This document shows, one piece after another, positions 1-7,926 of a stretch of 45,484 bases of DNA; the stretch's first letter is position 1; each line of letters starts with the position of its first letter. The translations under genes and the position numbers were made by a program. The notes below the pieces were generated by a model that did not search any database, had not been told where the DNA came from, and saw only the letters and a list, made by a program, of their open reading frames with translations. Source of the stretch: a virus; IMG/VR virus record IMGVR_UViG_3300034980_000395, positions 1-45,484 of that record; one strand, 5' to 3'.

Positions 1-107
1 GGTCTATATAGGTACCTATCCCTCGGTTTTCGTGTCATCTTCAGGATATGCGACAATAAGGTTCCGTTTTCTGGAAAAAACCTGTAAAGTCACAGAAGGA
101 GGCGTGT

Positions 108-284
108 ATGCACAAAAAAGACGCACCGACAATCTCTATTCTCAGCTTCGAGCCCAGCCTTGGCGCGCTGGCGGAGCCCGTTGATCCCCATGCCGGGAAA
201 GCCCCGAACGAGACAATGAAGCCGGTGGTTGAAGCGGCCACGGGTGAGCAGAAGATTGATCTCTGGGACATTCTCGGACACTAG
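108..284 (+). CDS. Hypothetical 58-residue protein
   Basis: This short ORF begins at an ATG preceded by a textbook ribosome binding site (AAGGAGG, five bases before the start). It encodes a small, mildly acidic protein that starts MHKKDAPTIS and ends in a short hydrophobic tail, LWDILGH. I do not recognise a family. Its stop lies two bases before the GTG of the next gene, so it probably heads the packaging operon or belongs to one that begins to the left of the window with the small terminase. The strong RBS is the main reason for calling it. Confidence 0.6.
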   Translation: MHKKDAPTISILSFEPSLGALAEPVDPHAGKAPNETMKPVVEAATGEQKIDLWDILGH

Positions 285-286
285 GC

Positions 287-580
287 GTGGGTCCGTACGA
301 CGAGGCGCTCACAGCGGACGGCTTTGACGAGGCGCTCCTGGGATTTGGGCACCAGTTTACCCATGCCGTCGCCATCTATGACCGGTCGAAATGCCTGGAT
401 ATCCTCATCGCCCGTGACGGCATGACGCCTGAGGAGGCGGAGGAGCATTTTTCCTTCAATGTCGCAGGGGCGTATGTCGGGGATCACACCCCGGTCTTTC
501 TGGAAGTGACGGGATGGCGTGCGCTGGAAGAGACCGCGTATGAGCAGGATGCTATCGCCGACGAGGACCACGCGCGGTGA
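287..580 (+). CDS. Conserved phage hypothetical protein (97 aa)
   Basis: The start is a GTG two bases after the previous stop. The protein is acidic, with a central stretch (about residues 30-65) of the form YDRSKCLDILIARDGMTPEE followed by FSFNVAGAYVG. As I recall, this pattern recurs in many phage proteins of unknown function that regulate or accompany early or packaging genes, but no activity is established. Its TGA overlaps the GTG start of the large-terminase N-terminal ORF (GTGA), which suggests translational coupling. No transmembrane segment is visible. Identification as a real gene is fairly sure; the role is unknown. Confidence 0.7.
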   Translation: MGPYDEALTADGFDEALLGFGHQFTHAVAIYDRSKCLDILIARDGMTPEEAEEHFSFNVAGAYVGDHTPVFLEVTGWRALEETAYEQDAIADEDHAR

Positions 581-1353
581 ATACACCGGACGAAGCGTTA
601 AACGCGATTACGGCCCTCCGCGCAGATCGGGAGTCTGGGAAGTTCTTCCAGTATTTTCCGGACTGCACGTCGGGCTGTCGCACGACCTCGTCGCATCCTG
701 AGGATCACGAGGGCATGTGTCGGGTGCTGTACCGGAAGCACATGGCGTTTTTTGCGTCTCGGGACCGGGAGCGTCTGATGATTGCGGCGAACCGGATTGG
801 GAAGACCCAGGCGGGAGCATATGAGACGACGGCGCATCTGACGGGACTGTATCCGTCGTGGTGGGAGGGTCGTCGCTTTGAGCATCCGGTGTCATTCTGG
901 GCGGTGGGGGATACCTCGAAGACGGTGCGGGATATCGGGCAGTTGGAGTTGATGGGACCGATGAACGCGATTGGGTCGGGGTTTATTCCGCGCCATCTGA
1001 TTGAGCATTTTAGTCGGAAGCCGGGGGTGACGGACGCGATTGAGACGGTATGGGTGAAACATGCCGAGCGGGAGCATGGCGCGCCCTGCCTGTCAGAACT
1101 GGGGCTCAAGAGTTATGACCAGCGGCGGGAAGCCTTTCAGGGGACGCGGAAGCACGGGGTCTGGTTGGATGAAGAGCCGCCAGAGGATATCTATGTGGAG
1201 TGTCTCCTGCGTACGGCCCAGACCTCGGATTTTGCGGGAGGGATGCTGATGCTGACCTTTACGCCCTTGCAGGGGCTGACGCCGCTGGTGCTGGAATTTT
1301 TACCTGGCGGAAAATTGCCGAAGGCGGAGCAGGAGGTTCCCGTCATTGCATAG
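577..1353 (+). CDS. terL: Large terminase, N-terminal ATPase part (split gene)
   Basis: This ORF carries the motor half of a phage large terminase, the enzyme that pumps DNA into the prohead through the portal. A deviant Walker A (ANRIGKT, residues 71-77) is followed by a Walker B with its catalytic glutamate (GVWLDEE, 194-200) and a coupling motif (LTFTPLQG, 226-233). The translation stays homologous-looking up to about EFLPGGKLPKAEQEV and then stops at TAG after five residues. The nuclease half is absent here but starts at 2482 in the same reading frame, so the gene is split by about 1.1 kb. The GTG start overlaps the previous stop. The family call is firm. Whether the two parts work as separate chains or are joined at RNA level cannot be seen. 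Confidence 0.9.
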   Translation: MNTPDEALNAITALRADRESGKFFQYFPDCTSGCRTTSSHPEDHEGMCRVLYRKHMAFFASRDRERLMIAANRIGKTQAGAYETTAHLTGLYPSWWEGRRFEHPVSFWAVGDTSKTVRDIGQLELMGPMNAIGSGFIPRHLIEHFSRKPGVTDAIETVWVKHAEREHGAPCLSELGLKSYDQRREAFQGTRKHGVWLDEEPPEDIYVECLLRTAQTSDFAGGMLMLTFTPLQGLTPLVLEFLPGGKLPKAEQEVPVIA

Positions 1354-1365
1354 CGGCGGGGTGCA

Positions 1366-1404
1366 GGAAGGTACATACCGTAACTTTCGAGGTATATACC
1401 TTCC
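1366..1404 (+). other. Strong hairpin just after the terL N-terminal ORF
   Basis: Positions 1366-1379 pair with 1391-1404 over 14 bp with a single C-A mismatch, leaving an 11-base loop. The hairpin begins 13 bases after the TAG of the ATPase ORF. The bases that follow (CGGTCTTCTTTG) are only moderately T-rich, so this is a doubtful rho-independent terminator. It could equally be an RNA-processing or attenuation element, or the edge of the inserted cassette. Confidence 0.5.
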
Positions 1405-1461
1405 CGGTCTTCTTTGCGACGGCGCGAGAGAAAGACAGACCTGGGGCTGGAGGACACACGT

Positions 1462-1827
1462 ATGGTAGGGCTGACATTTGTGCGTGATTACATAGATGAG
1501 ACAACGATTGACCGGTCGGACTTACCTCACCCCCTTCTTCAGTATGAGGTTATTCGAGTCGTAGATCGGGAGCTCCACCACACAAGGTGTGAACCGACCG
1601 ACCGCTTCGAAGAAGACACGGCCACTCTCGAAACACATGACTACAGGCTGCATTGTATCTGCCGGAGAAACGTGACGCCGAGCGCGATGCCAATAGATGC
1701 CCGTACGAATGTTCACGCCGGAGACGAGTATCGTATTATTCCCGAAAGCCAACTGGAGGAAGAAATTGCACGGGGTCTCTATTCGCTGGCCTTCGGCTGT
1801 TTTGAGGTTTTCCCCGAAAGAGCCTGA
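1462..1827 (+). CDS. Hypothetical 121-residue protein inside the split terminase
   Basis: The frame stays open back to 1414, but the ATG at 1462 has a clear GGAGG eight bases upstream and is the likely start. The product begins MVGLTFVRDYIDE, contains three cysteines and many charged residues, and shows no membrane segment. I do not recognise a family. It is the first gene of the cassette that separates the two terminase halves. Its G+C content and codon look do not differ obviously from its neighbours. It could be a passenger gene, possibly the one that brought the cassette in, but no nuclease motif (GIY-YIG, HNH or LAGLIDADG) is visible. Confidence 0.6.
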   Translation: MVGLTFVRDYIDETTIDRSDLPHPLLQYEVIRVVDRELHHTRCEPTDRFEEDTATLETHDYRLHCICRRNVTPSAMPIDARTNVHAGDEYRIIPESQLEEEIARGLYSLAFGCFEVFPERA

Positions 1828-1928
1828 CGGACCCTAAGGGGATGAATCTGGAACCCGTCACCGAATTGACACGAAACACCGTGTTACAGCACGGAAAATG
1901 ACAGAAAAAGGACCGGAGGACGCAAATT

Positions 1929-2042
1929 ATGCCAAAAGTGGGAAAGAAAACATATAAGAGTGTCACGGCGGCGAAGTCTGCCGCAAAGAAGACCGGGAAG
2001 AAACTCACCTACACCAAGCCAAAGTCAGCTTATTCAAAGTAA
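1929..2042 (+). CDS. Small lysine-rich protein (37 aa), MPKVGKK type
   Basis: This very short ORF has a good ribosome binding site (GGAGG seven to eight bases before ATG). It encodes an extremely basic protein that starts MPKVGKKTYK and is rich in lysine and alanine (KSAAKKTGKK). As I recall, small basic proteins beginning MPKVG occur in many podovirus genomes near structural genes, usually without a known function. Binding to DNA or RNA is a reasonable inference from the charge but is not shown. The next gene starts nine bases after its stop, so they are probably co-translated. Confidence 0.65.
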   Translation: MPKVGKKTYKSVTAAKSAAKKTGKKLTYTKPKSAYSK

Positions 2043-2050
2043 GGAGCGTT

Positions 2051-2305
2051 ATGGGATTTGTTGCAATTGGACTGAAGTTGCTCCCCTACATTGTCTCTGC
2101 CGTAGAAGCGGTCGAGCGGTTAATCCGGACGAAGGGGGAGGAGAAGGAAAATGCGGCGGTGGGCATGGTTCACGCCATTCTGCAAACGGTGGAAGCGGGG
2201 ACCGATCGCGACCTCCTCAATGACGAGGACGTGAATCGCGCCACACGCGACGTGATGCGCGCCGTGGTGGCGTTGCAGAATGTGATTAAGAGCAAGAGTG
2301 TGTGA
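2051..2305 (+). CDS. Conserved phage hypothetical protein (84 aa)
   Basis: The gene has an AAGGAG site four bases before its ATG. The first 20 residues are hydrophobic (MGFVAIGLKLLPYIVSAVEA) and could be an amphipathic or membrane-contacting helix. The rest is a charged helical region that includes VEAGTDRDLLNDEDV and a final ALQNVIKSKSV. Similar small proteins are common in phages but their role is unknown. The TGA overlaps the GTG of the next small ORF. A holin role is conceivable but weakly supported, because there is only one hydrophobic stretch and the lysis genes lie elsewhere. Confidence 0.65.
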   Translation: MGFVAIGLKLLPYIVSAVEAVERLIRTKGEEKENAAVGMVHAILQTVEAGTDRDLLNDEDVNRATRDVMRAVVALQNVIKSKSV

Positions 2306-2472
2306 AGAAACATATTCGGCTTGGGATTCGCCACGCACAAAAGATACAGCACATTGGGCCATGTCCCGTTTGTCGCGGCACCAGTCGTAAACTAAACGGT
2401 GACTGGTGTGATGCGTGTGGCGTTACGGGGCGGTATGATGTGTATGCGAAGCGCAAACTCCAGAAGGAGTAA
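2302..2472 (+). CDS. Small zinc-ribbon protein (56 aa)
   Basis: The GTG start at 2302 overlaps the previous stop (GTGA). The product begins VKKHIRLGIRH and contains two CxxC knuckles, CPVC and CDAC, about 15 residues apart, the signature of a small zinc ribbon. Such ribbons often bind nucleic acid or stabilise small adaptor proteins; the function here is unknown. Its last codons (CAG AAG GAG) supply the GGAG that could serve as ribosome binding site for the terminase nuclease ORF 12 bases downstream, so the two are probably translationally linked. Confidence 0.6.
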   Translation: MKKHIRLGIRHAQKIQHIGPCPVCRGTSRKLNGDWCDACGVTGRYDVYAKRKLQKE

Positions 2473-2481
2473 CTAGCGACT

Positions 2482-3222
2482 ATGTCGAAATTCGTGTGCA
2501 TGGCGGATTGGGACGATGTGCCCCATCTGTCAGAATCGGAAAAAGCTGAACTGATTGAGTCGATTCCTCCGCACCAGCGAGAAGCGCGGACGAAGGGCGT
2601 CCCGCAGTTGGGGTCGGGGGCGATTTTTCCGGTACCCGAAACAGACATTCTCATCGACGACTTTGAGCTTCCGGCGCATTACGCGCGTGGCTATGGCCTT
2701 GACGTCGGCTGGAACTGCACGGCAGCGGTCTGGGTGGCGCATGATCGGGATACGAACATGCGGTATATCTATGCGGTCCATAAGCGCGGTGAAGCGGAAC
2801 CGAGTGTCCATGCGGACGCGATTCGCTCACGCGGAGCGTGGATTCCGGGACGGATTGATCCGGCGTCACGCGGACGCAGTCAGGGTGACGGACGACAGCT
2901 GATTCAGGACTATGTGGATATGGGCCTCTTTTTAGACGTGGCTCCGAATGCCGTGGAGTCGGGACTCCTGGAGGTCTGGCGGTTGCTCTCGACGGGGCAG
3001 CTGAAGGTCTTTGCGTCCTGTAAGACGTGGCTGGAAGAGTTCCGTCTCTACCGGCGGGATCTCAAGGGGCGCGTCGTGAAGCAGAATGATCACTTGATGG
3101 ATGCGACGCGGTATGCGATTGTGTCTGGGGCGACGTGGCTCACGCAGGAACCGGTCACGCAGGAGAAACCGATGTCGCGCTATATGTTTGGATCCACAGA
3201 TCCGTCAGGGTGGATGCACTAA
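2482..3222 (+). CDS. terL: Large terminase, C-terminal nuclease part (split gene)
   Basis: This ORF is the second half of the large terminase. It opens with SKFVCMADWDDVPHLS, the block that normally follows the ATPase coupling region, and continues into an RNase H-like nuclease that cuts concatemeric DNA. The likely catalytic aspartates are D74 (GLDVGW), D126 (RIDPAS) and D207 (NDHLMDATRY). It lies in the same frame as the N-terminal ORF at 577-1353, and the upstream frame is closed by TAA at 2470. The ATG at 2482 follows a rather distant GGAG. Nothing is missing apart from the join, so the two ORFs could together form a complete terminase. Confidence 0.88.
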   Translation: MSKFVCMADWDDVPHLSESEKAELIESIPPHQREARTKGVPQLGSGAIFPVPETDILIDDFELPAHYARGYGLDVGWNCTAAVWVAHDRDTNMRYIYAVHKRGEAEPSVHADAIRSRGAWIPGRIDPASRGRSQGDGRQLIQDYVDMGLFLDVAPNAVESGLLEVWRLLSTGQLKVFASCKTWLEEFRLYRRDLKGRVVKQNDHLMDATRYAIVSGATWLTQEPVTQEKPMSRYMFGSTDPSGWMH

Positions 3223-4109
3223 TGGCCTATCAGACAGGCAGACGACGAATGGGTGGGCTGAATCCCGCCCCGTGGGACGAGGTTCGACAGGGGCAATCGC
3301 CTCCGCCGGTGGATAGTCCGTTAAATACGGAACGCTATCAGTCGAGAGCGGACATGCTGCGCGAACGGGGCTTTACCAATCAGGTGCAAAGCACGGGCGA
3401 TCCGGCGCAGGATGCCGCACAGGTGTCCGAGGCACAGGAAGAGGTCTATCGGGCGTTTCCCATGTTCCGCAATTTTGGGATTCAGGTGAAGGACTTCAGA
3501 CGCGATGACGCGATGAATCAGTTATTGCAAGAGAATAATAGGTATGGGGGGCTTGAATTTCAGGGGCAATTTGAAACAGGGCCGCCGTGGAAACAGAGAA
3601 GCGATGCGGATAAGCGACACGCTGGTCCCTATCGTGAGCGGACAGAGCGCAAAGGGGAGTATGTGCCGACAATTGAGTTATATGGCGCATTGGACAACAT
3701 AGATCCAGAGACGGGGAGGGCGACGAGTCTAGCGGGGGCGATCTTTGGAGACATGCTGCACCAGTTAAGTAGCAAAGACCCGGACGGGAACTATATTGAA
3801 GAGCGGTCTGGAGCGCCACAATTTCAGGCGCTGTTAGAGCAGTTTGACGAGACGATTCGGACCACGCCGTCCAAGTCCGATCCTGAGATCACGCAACTCG
3901 AGAAGGAACGCGAGTTGTGGGAGGGACGTAAGTCAGAGGATGAGAAGGGGTCATTTGACGACTATTGGAATTATTCTGGGCGAGATGCGTGGGTGCGTGC
4001 GTATTTATCACCTGACGAGCGTGATGAATGGCGGCGTCAGGATCTGTATACCGATGAGCAGATCGGCCTTCTCGATCGAATGCTCTCGCTGTTGAGGGGG
4101 CAGGAGTAA
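3222..4109 (+). CDS. Conserved hypothetical protein between terminase and portal (295 aa)
   Basis: The frame is open upstream, but the ATG at 3222 overlaps the terminase stop (TAATG) and is the natural coupled start. The protein is hydrophilic, without a signal or membrane segment. Its C-terminal third has a pattern I associate with an uncharacterised phage family: LAGAIFGDMLHQL, then SFDDYWNYSGRDAWVRAYL, then DEWRRQDLYTDEQIGLLDRM. The position between terL and portal suggests a role in packaging or head assembly, but this is inference from neighbours only. Confidence 0.7.
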   Translation: MAYQTGRRRMGGLNPAPWDEVRQGQSPPPVDSPLNTERYQSRADMLRERGFTNQVQSTGDPAQDAAQVSEAQEEVYRAFPMFRNFGIQVKDFRRDDAMNQLLQENNRYGGLEFQGQFETGPPWKQRSDADKRHAGPYRERTERKGEYVPTIELYGALDNIDPETGRATSLAGAIFGDMLHQLSSKDPDGNYIEERSGAPQFQALLEQFDETIRTTPSKSDPEITQLEKERELWEGRKSEDEKGSFDDYWNYSGRDAWVRAYLSPDERDEWRRQDLYTDEQIGLLDRMLSLLRGQE

Positions 4110-4112
4110 GGT

Positions 4113-4352
4113 ATGGGCAATGAAACGCTCCTAGAAGAGCGACAATTGATGGTGGAGTCGGCAGTGATGACGCTGTTGCAGCAGGTGGATCTCCCGATTT
4201 TGTTGTCAATGGTCGCGGGAGGCCGGGATCAGTTTGTGGCGCACGCGAAGCGCCATTGGGTTGGACACGGGTTTACCGACGAAGAATTTCGGAACGCCTT
4301 TCGGTTGGTTGAAGATCGGGCGGCAGAAGTGATGCCCACGGAGACGCAGTAA
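4113..4352 (+). CDS. Hypothetical 79-residue protein
   Basis: A small, mostly helical, acidic protein beginning MGNETLLEERQ. The ATG is preceded by GGAG at a suitable distance. It starts three bases after the previous stop, and its TAA overlaps the portal ATG (TAATG), so it is embedded in the head operon. I recognise no family. A short helper of portal or packaging assembly is possible from position alone. Confidence 0.65.
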   Translation: MGNETLLEERQLMVESAVMTLLQQVDLPILLSMVAGGRDQFVAHAKRHWVGHGFTDEEFRNAFRLVEDRAAEVMPTETQ

Positions 4353-6721
4353 TGGCAGATCCCACAGGTGGTGGCTATCAGCGCGTTGCGGAAGAAGTCG
4401 AAGTTGAGGAAACGGTGGATGCCGACACAGCGCAGCGGGAAACAGTCGATGCGTTTCTACGGCTGGCGCATGAGCGGTTTCGGACGGTCAACGATGCCGA
4501 ATCGGAACTGCGCGCCAAGATGCTCGAGGACTTAAAGTTCAGGGCGTCCGACCAATGGCCCGATCACATCCGCTCTGATCGAGAGAAAGACAACCGGCCC
4601 TGTTTAACGATTAACCGCCTCCCGCAGTTTATTCGGCAGGTCACGAATAATCAGCGGGCGTCTCGCCCAGCGGTGGCGGTCAGTCCCACCGGGGATGACG
4701 GCGATCCGGAAATTGCTGAAGTCTTTCAGGGGATCGTGCGTCACATTGAGAATCGCAGTGACGCGGATGTCGCGTATAGCACGGCGGGTGAGCATCAGGT
4801 CACGATGGGGCGCGGGTATGTGCGTGTCATCACGGACTACATTGACGATGACCCGACGCGCCTGGATCAGGAGGTCAAGATCGAGCGCGTGCAGAATCCG
4901 TTCTCAGTGTACGTGGATCCGTCCTCACAAAAACCGGATGGGGCCGATGCGCGGTATGCCTTTATCGTAGAAGACCTTCCCAAAGAAGAGTATCGCGCCC
5001 GATTTCCGGCGTCGCAGATGGCCGCACTCAGCGAATTCACCTCCGCAGGCAACCAGGAGCAGGAGTGGATGCCGGAAGGAAGTATCCGTATCGCGGAATA
5101 CTTCTATATCGAGGAAGAGCGTGAGCAGATGGCGCTTGTGGAGACCATGGAAGGCGTGCGCGTGCGCGTGCCTCGGTCAGCCCTCCCCACAAATGAAGAG
5201 GAGCTCGAATCGTTGACGATTGTGGCCGAACGCGAGGTGGTGCATCGCACGGTCAAGTGGGCGATGATCAATGCGGTGGAAATTCTCGAGGGCGATGACG
5301 AGAAAACGGACGGCACGATCTGGCCCGGACGCTATATTCCGATTGTGCCGGTGCTGGGGGACGAAATTAACGTCAATGGCGTGAAAGATTATCGCGGGAT
5401 CGTGCGTGATTCGCAGGATCCTCAGCGGATGTATAACTATTGGGTCTCGGCGGAGACGGAAATGATTGCACTGGCTCCGCGCGCGCCGTTTGTCGGCGCA
5501 GAGGGGCAGTTTGAGGGACATAGCGAAAAGTGGAAGACGGCAAATGTTCGAAATTACCCCTATTTAGAGTACAAGCCGACAAGTTTGAGCGGTCAAATGG
5601 TGCCGCCGCCCCAGCGACAAAGCTGGGAGCCCCCGATTCAGGCCATGACCATGGCGATTCGCCAGTCGGACAACGATTTGAAGGCGACCGGCGGCTTTAA
5701 TGACGCCAGTTTGGGGGTTCGTGGAGCACAGGAGTCCGGTCGCGCCATTCAGAACCGTCAACAGCAGGATGAGATGGCGAATAGTCATTATCTCGACAAT
5801 CTCGGGCGTGCAGTGCGGCAGGTGGGGCGCATTCTGGTGGATTTGATCCCGAAAATTTACGATACCTCGCGTGTCTTGCGTATTTTGGGCGATGATGACC
5901 AGTCACGCAGCGTGATGGTCTTTGCGGGGGAAGAAAATCAACCGCCTCAACAGCCACAACTCCCCCCCGGCGTCGAGGGCATTTATAACTTGGGCGTTGG
6001 GCGCTACGACGTCACGGTGTCGGTGGGACCGAGTTTCCAGACGCGCCGTCAGGCGGGACTCGATGCGATGGTGCAGTTTGTGCAGGCGTATCCGAATGCC
6101 TTCCCGATGATTGGGGATCTTCTGGCGGACAACATGGATTTTCCTGGCGCGAAACAGCTTGCAGCGCGACTCAAGAAGATGTTGCCAGAGCAATTGCAGG
6201 ACGAGATAGATCCGTCGCAGATTTCACCAGAAGTACAGCAGCATCTCCAGCAGATGGAGGCGCAGTTGAAACAGGTCATGCAGGCGTATGAACAGGCGCA
6301 GCAGACCATTGAAACCGATCGCGTGAAGGAAGGCGCGAAGGTGAAGGTGAAGGAGATGGAGCTTGCGGCGAATGCCGCATCGCAGGAACGTGATACGCAG
6401 GCGCGCATTCAGCTGGAGCAGATTCGGCAGCAGGGTGAAAATGCGCGCGCGTTAGCTAAGGTGGAGCAGCAGCGTGCCAGCGAAGTGCTTCAGGCTGAAA
6501 TTGGCCGCTTAGAGCAGATGATCGGCCAGGATCTCGATGAATCGAATCGGGAACAGGACCGGTATGAGCGGCAACTAGAGCGTCAAGAAGATGCGCAACA
6601 GGCGGCAGCGTCGCAACCGGGAGGACCGCCTCCGCAGGGAGGGCCCCCACAGGGGGGGCCGCAAGGGCCGCCTATGGGGCCGCCTATGGGGCCACCGCCT
6701 GGGGGCGGATTCCCAGAATAG
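4352..6721 (+). CDS. Portal protein, P22 type (789 aa)
   Basis: The portal forms the dodecameric ring at the unique head vertex through which the terminase pumps DNA. The sequence has the hallmarks of the P22-type portal family: an N-terminal DAFLRLAHERFRTV region, KDNRPCLTINRLPQFIRQV at about residues 80-98, and an NPFSVYVDP segment. Length (789) is close to P22 portal (725). Residues from about 615 to 750 form a long Gln/Glu-rich helix that in the P22 family would be the barrel. The last 40 residues are a low-complexity Pro/Gly tail with PPMG and PPQGG repeats, which is unusual. Its ATG overlaps the previous stop. Confidence 0.9.
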   Translation: MADPTGGGYQRVAEEVEVEETVDADTAQRETVDAFLRLAHERFRTVNDAESELRAKMLEDLKFRASDQWPDHIRSDREKDNRPCLTINRLPQFIRQVTNNQRASRPAVAVSPTGDDGDPEIAEVFQGIVRHIENRSDADVAYSTAGEHQVTMGRGYVRVITDYIDDDPTRLDQEVKIERVQNPFSVYVDPSSQKPDGADARYAFIVEDLPKEEYRARFPASQMAALSEFTSAGNQEQEWMPEGSIRIAEYFYIEEEREQMALVETMEGVRVRVPRSALPTNEEELESLTIVAEREVVHRTVKWAMINAVEILEGDDEKTDGTIWPGRYIPIVPVLGDEINVNGVKDYRGIVRDSQDPQRMYNYWVSAETEMIALAPRAPFVGAEGQFEGHSEKWKTANVRNYPYLEYKPTSLSGQMVPPPQRQSWEPPIQAMTMAIRQSDNDLKATGGFNDASLGVRGAQESGRAIQNRQQQDEMANSHYLDNLGRAVRQVGRILVDLIPKIYDTSRVLRILGDDDQSRSVMVFAGEENQPPQQPQLPPGVEGIYNLGVGRYDVTVSVGPSFQTRRQAGLDAMVQFVQAYPNAFPMIGDLLADNMDFPGAKQLAARLKKMLPEQLQDEIDPSQISPEVQQHLQQMEAQLKQVMQAYEQAQQTIETDRVKEGAKVKVKEMELAANAASQERDTQARIQLEQIRQQGENARALAKVEQQRASEVLQAEIGRLEQMIGQDLDESNREQDRYERQLERQEDAQQAAASQPGGPPPQGGPPQGGPQGPPMGPPMGPPPGGGFPE

Positions 6722-6777
6722 TATTTACGAGCGAGGCTCTTTTCTGGCAGACTAGGGTGAAAGGATAGCGAGAAGTT

Positions 6778-7887
6778 ATGACTGTGACCATTAGCAGCAC
6801 GACTGATACGGAAGCGGACGTCCGCGCAGCGGTAGGACATACGGCCACGGAGCCTGACCCTGCACCTGTGCCTGAGGACACTGCGCCCGTTGAAGAAGCG
6901 GTGGAGACCGCTCCTGAAGCGGACGCGATCGAGGAGACGCCTGGTGAGGATGAGGCGCCTCCTGAACCCGTTGAAGCTGCTGGTGAATTAGTCGAGAACG
7001 ATGACGACACGGAACCGGCGGAACCGGCGGTGGCCGCGACAGACGAGCCTGAAGAGGACGTTGACGTTGACGCTGCGCCTGAGGAACCGCCCAAGAAAAA
7101 GCGTCGTCGTCGTGGGCGATCCTACAAAGATCGGGCCAGTCAGCTTGCGCGTGAAAAAGCGAGTGAGGTTGCGCGCGCGGATGCGCTGGAAGCTCGGTTG
7201 GCTGATATTGAAAGACAGCGACAGGTGGCACCGGTGCCCAACGAGGTGCCTGATCCGAATGTCGGCCCGGTTGAGGTTGCGCCGGATGCAGGGCGTCCGG
7301 ATCAGTCGCAGTTTGAAACGTATGAGGCATTTCAGGAAGCCCTGGTTGATTGGAAGGTTTCTCAGCGCATTGATGCGCATGAGAGAGAACGTGCAGTACG
7401 CATGGAGTCGGATCAGAAACACCAGCGCCAACGGGAGGTCGTCGCTGCGCATGTCGCACGAATCGACGTCTTTCGTGAGACGCATCCAGACTTCGATGCC
7501 GTGGTGGAGAAGGCAAAAGATTTGCCGGTCACCGCGCCTATGCATGATGCGGTCCTAAACTCCGAGCATGGAGCGGCAGTAATGTATCACTTGTGCCAGA
7601 ATCCGGAAGAGTGTGATCGGATTGCACAGATGCATCCACTGTCGGCCATCAAGGAAATTGGACGACTTGAAGCGCGATTGGACGTCGCTCGTTCGACCAC
7701 TGGCCCGACGCCAAAAGCGGAACCCGTAACTAAAGCACCTCGACCGATCAAGCCGGTGGGGGGAGGTGTGACAGCGTCAACGGTACCGCTGGATCAGATG
7801 AACTATCAGGACTACAAGCGTGCGCGAGAGCGAGAAATTGCCCTTGCCCAAGGCTTACCTGACCCGTTTGCGGGAGTTCATCGCTAG
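6778..7887 (+). CDS. Scaffolding protein (369 aa)
   Basis: The gene lies between portal and coat, the usual place for the scaffold in P22-type phages. The first 110 residues are strongly acidic and rich in Ala, Pro and Glu. They are followed by a basic cluster (KKKRRRRGRS at about 105) and a helical, coiled-coil-like middle. The C-terminal quarter contains basic patches that in this class contact coat protein. There is no similarity strong enough to assign by sequence alone, so position, composition and length drive the call. The protein would direct prohead assembly and then leave or be recycled. Confidence 0.78.
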   Translation: MTVTISSTTDTEADVRAAVGHTATEPDPAPVPEDTAPVEEAVETAPEADAIEETPGEDEAPPEPVEAAGELVENDDDTEPAEPAVAATDEPEEDVDVDAAPEEPPKKKRRRRGRSYKDRASQLAREKASEVARADALEARLADIERQRQVAPVPNEVPDPNVGPVEVAPDAGRPDQSQFETYEAFQEALVDWKVSQRIDAHERERAVRMESDQKHQRQREVVAAHVARIDVFRETHPDFDAVVEKAKDLPVTAPMHDAVLNSEHGAAVMYHLCQNPEECDRIAQMHPLSAIKEIGRLEARLDVARSTTGPTPKAEPVTKAPRPIKPVGGGVTASTVPLDQMNYQDYKRAREREIALAQGLPDPFAGVHR

Positions 7888-7904
7888 GCCAGATGTGCCG
7901 TGAC

Positions 7905-7925
7905 GCACTAGCGAAAGCATAGTGC
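7905..7925 (+). promoter_or_regulatory. Hairpin abutting the coat protein start
   Basis: GCACTA (7905-7910) pairs perfectly with TAGTGC (7920-7925) around a nine-base loop GCGAAAGCA, ending one base before the coat ATG at 7927. No ordinary Shine-Dalgarno sequence stands at the usual distance; only the loop has a weak GAAAG. The hairpin may control or enhance initiation of what should be the most heavily made protein. This is inference from position. Confidence 0.45.
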
Positions 7926-7926
7926 T

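Noticed and set aside
1339-2484. Terminase gap as a split intein
   Set aside because: Neither half carries intein sequence (no intein N-block after EQEV and no HN-type C-block before SKF), and the extra residues are far too few.
6660-6720. Pro/Gly repeats at the portal C-terminus as an assembly artefact
   Set aside because: The frame stays open, the TAG is clean, and low-complexity tails are known on portal proteins, so it is treated as real.
6988-7545. Long minus-strand ORF (185 aa) and other long frames opposite the scaffold gene
   Set aside because: They lie opposite a strong coding frame, have no ribosome site and show amino acid compositions typical of shadow frames.
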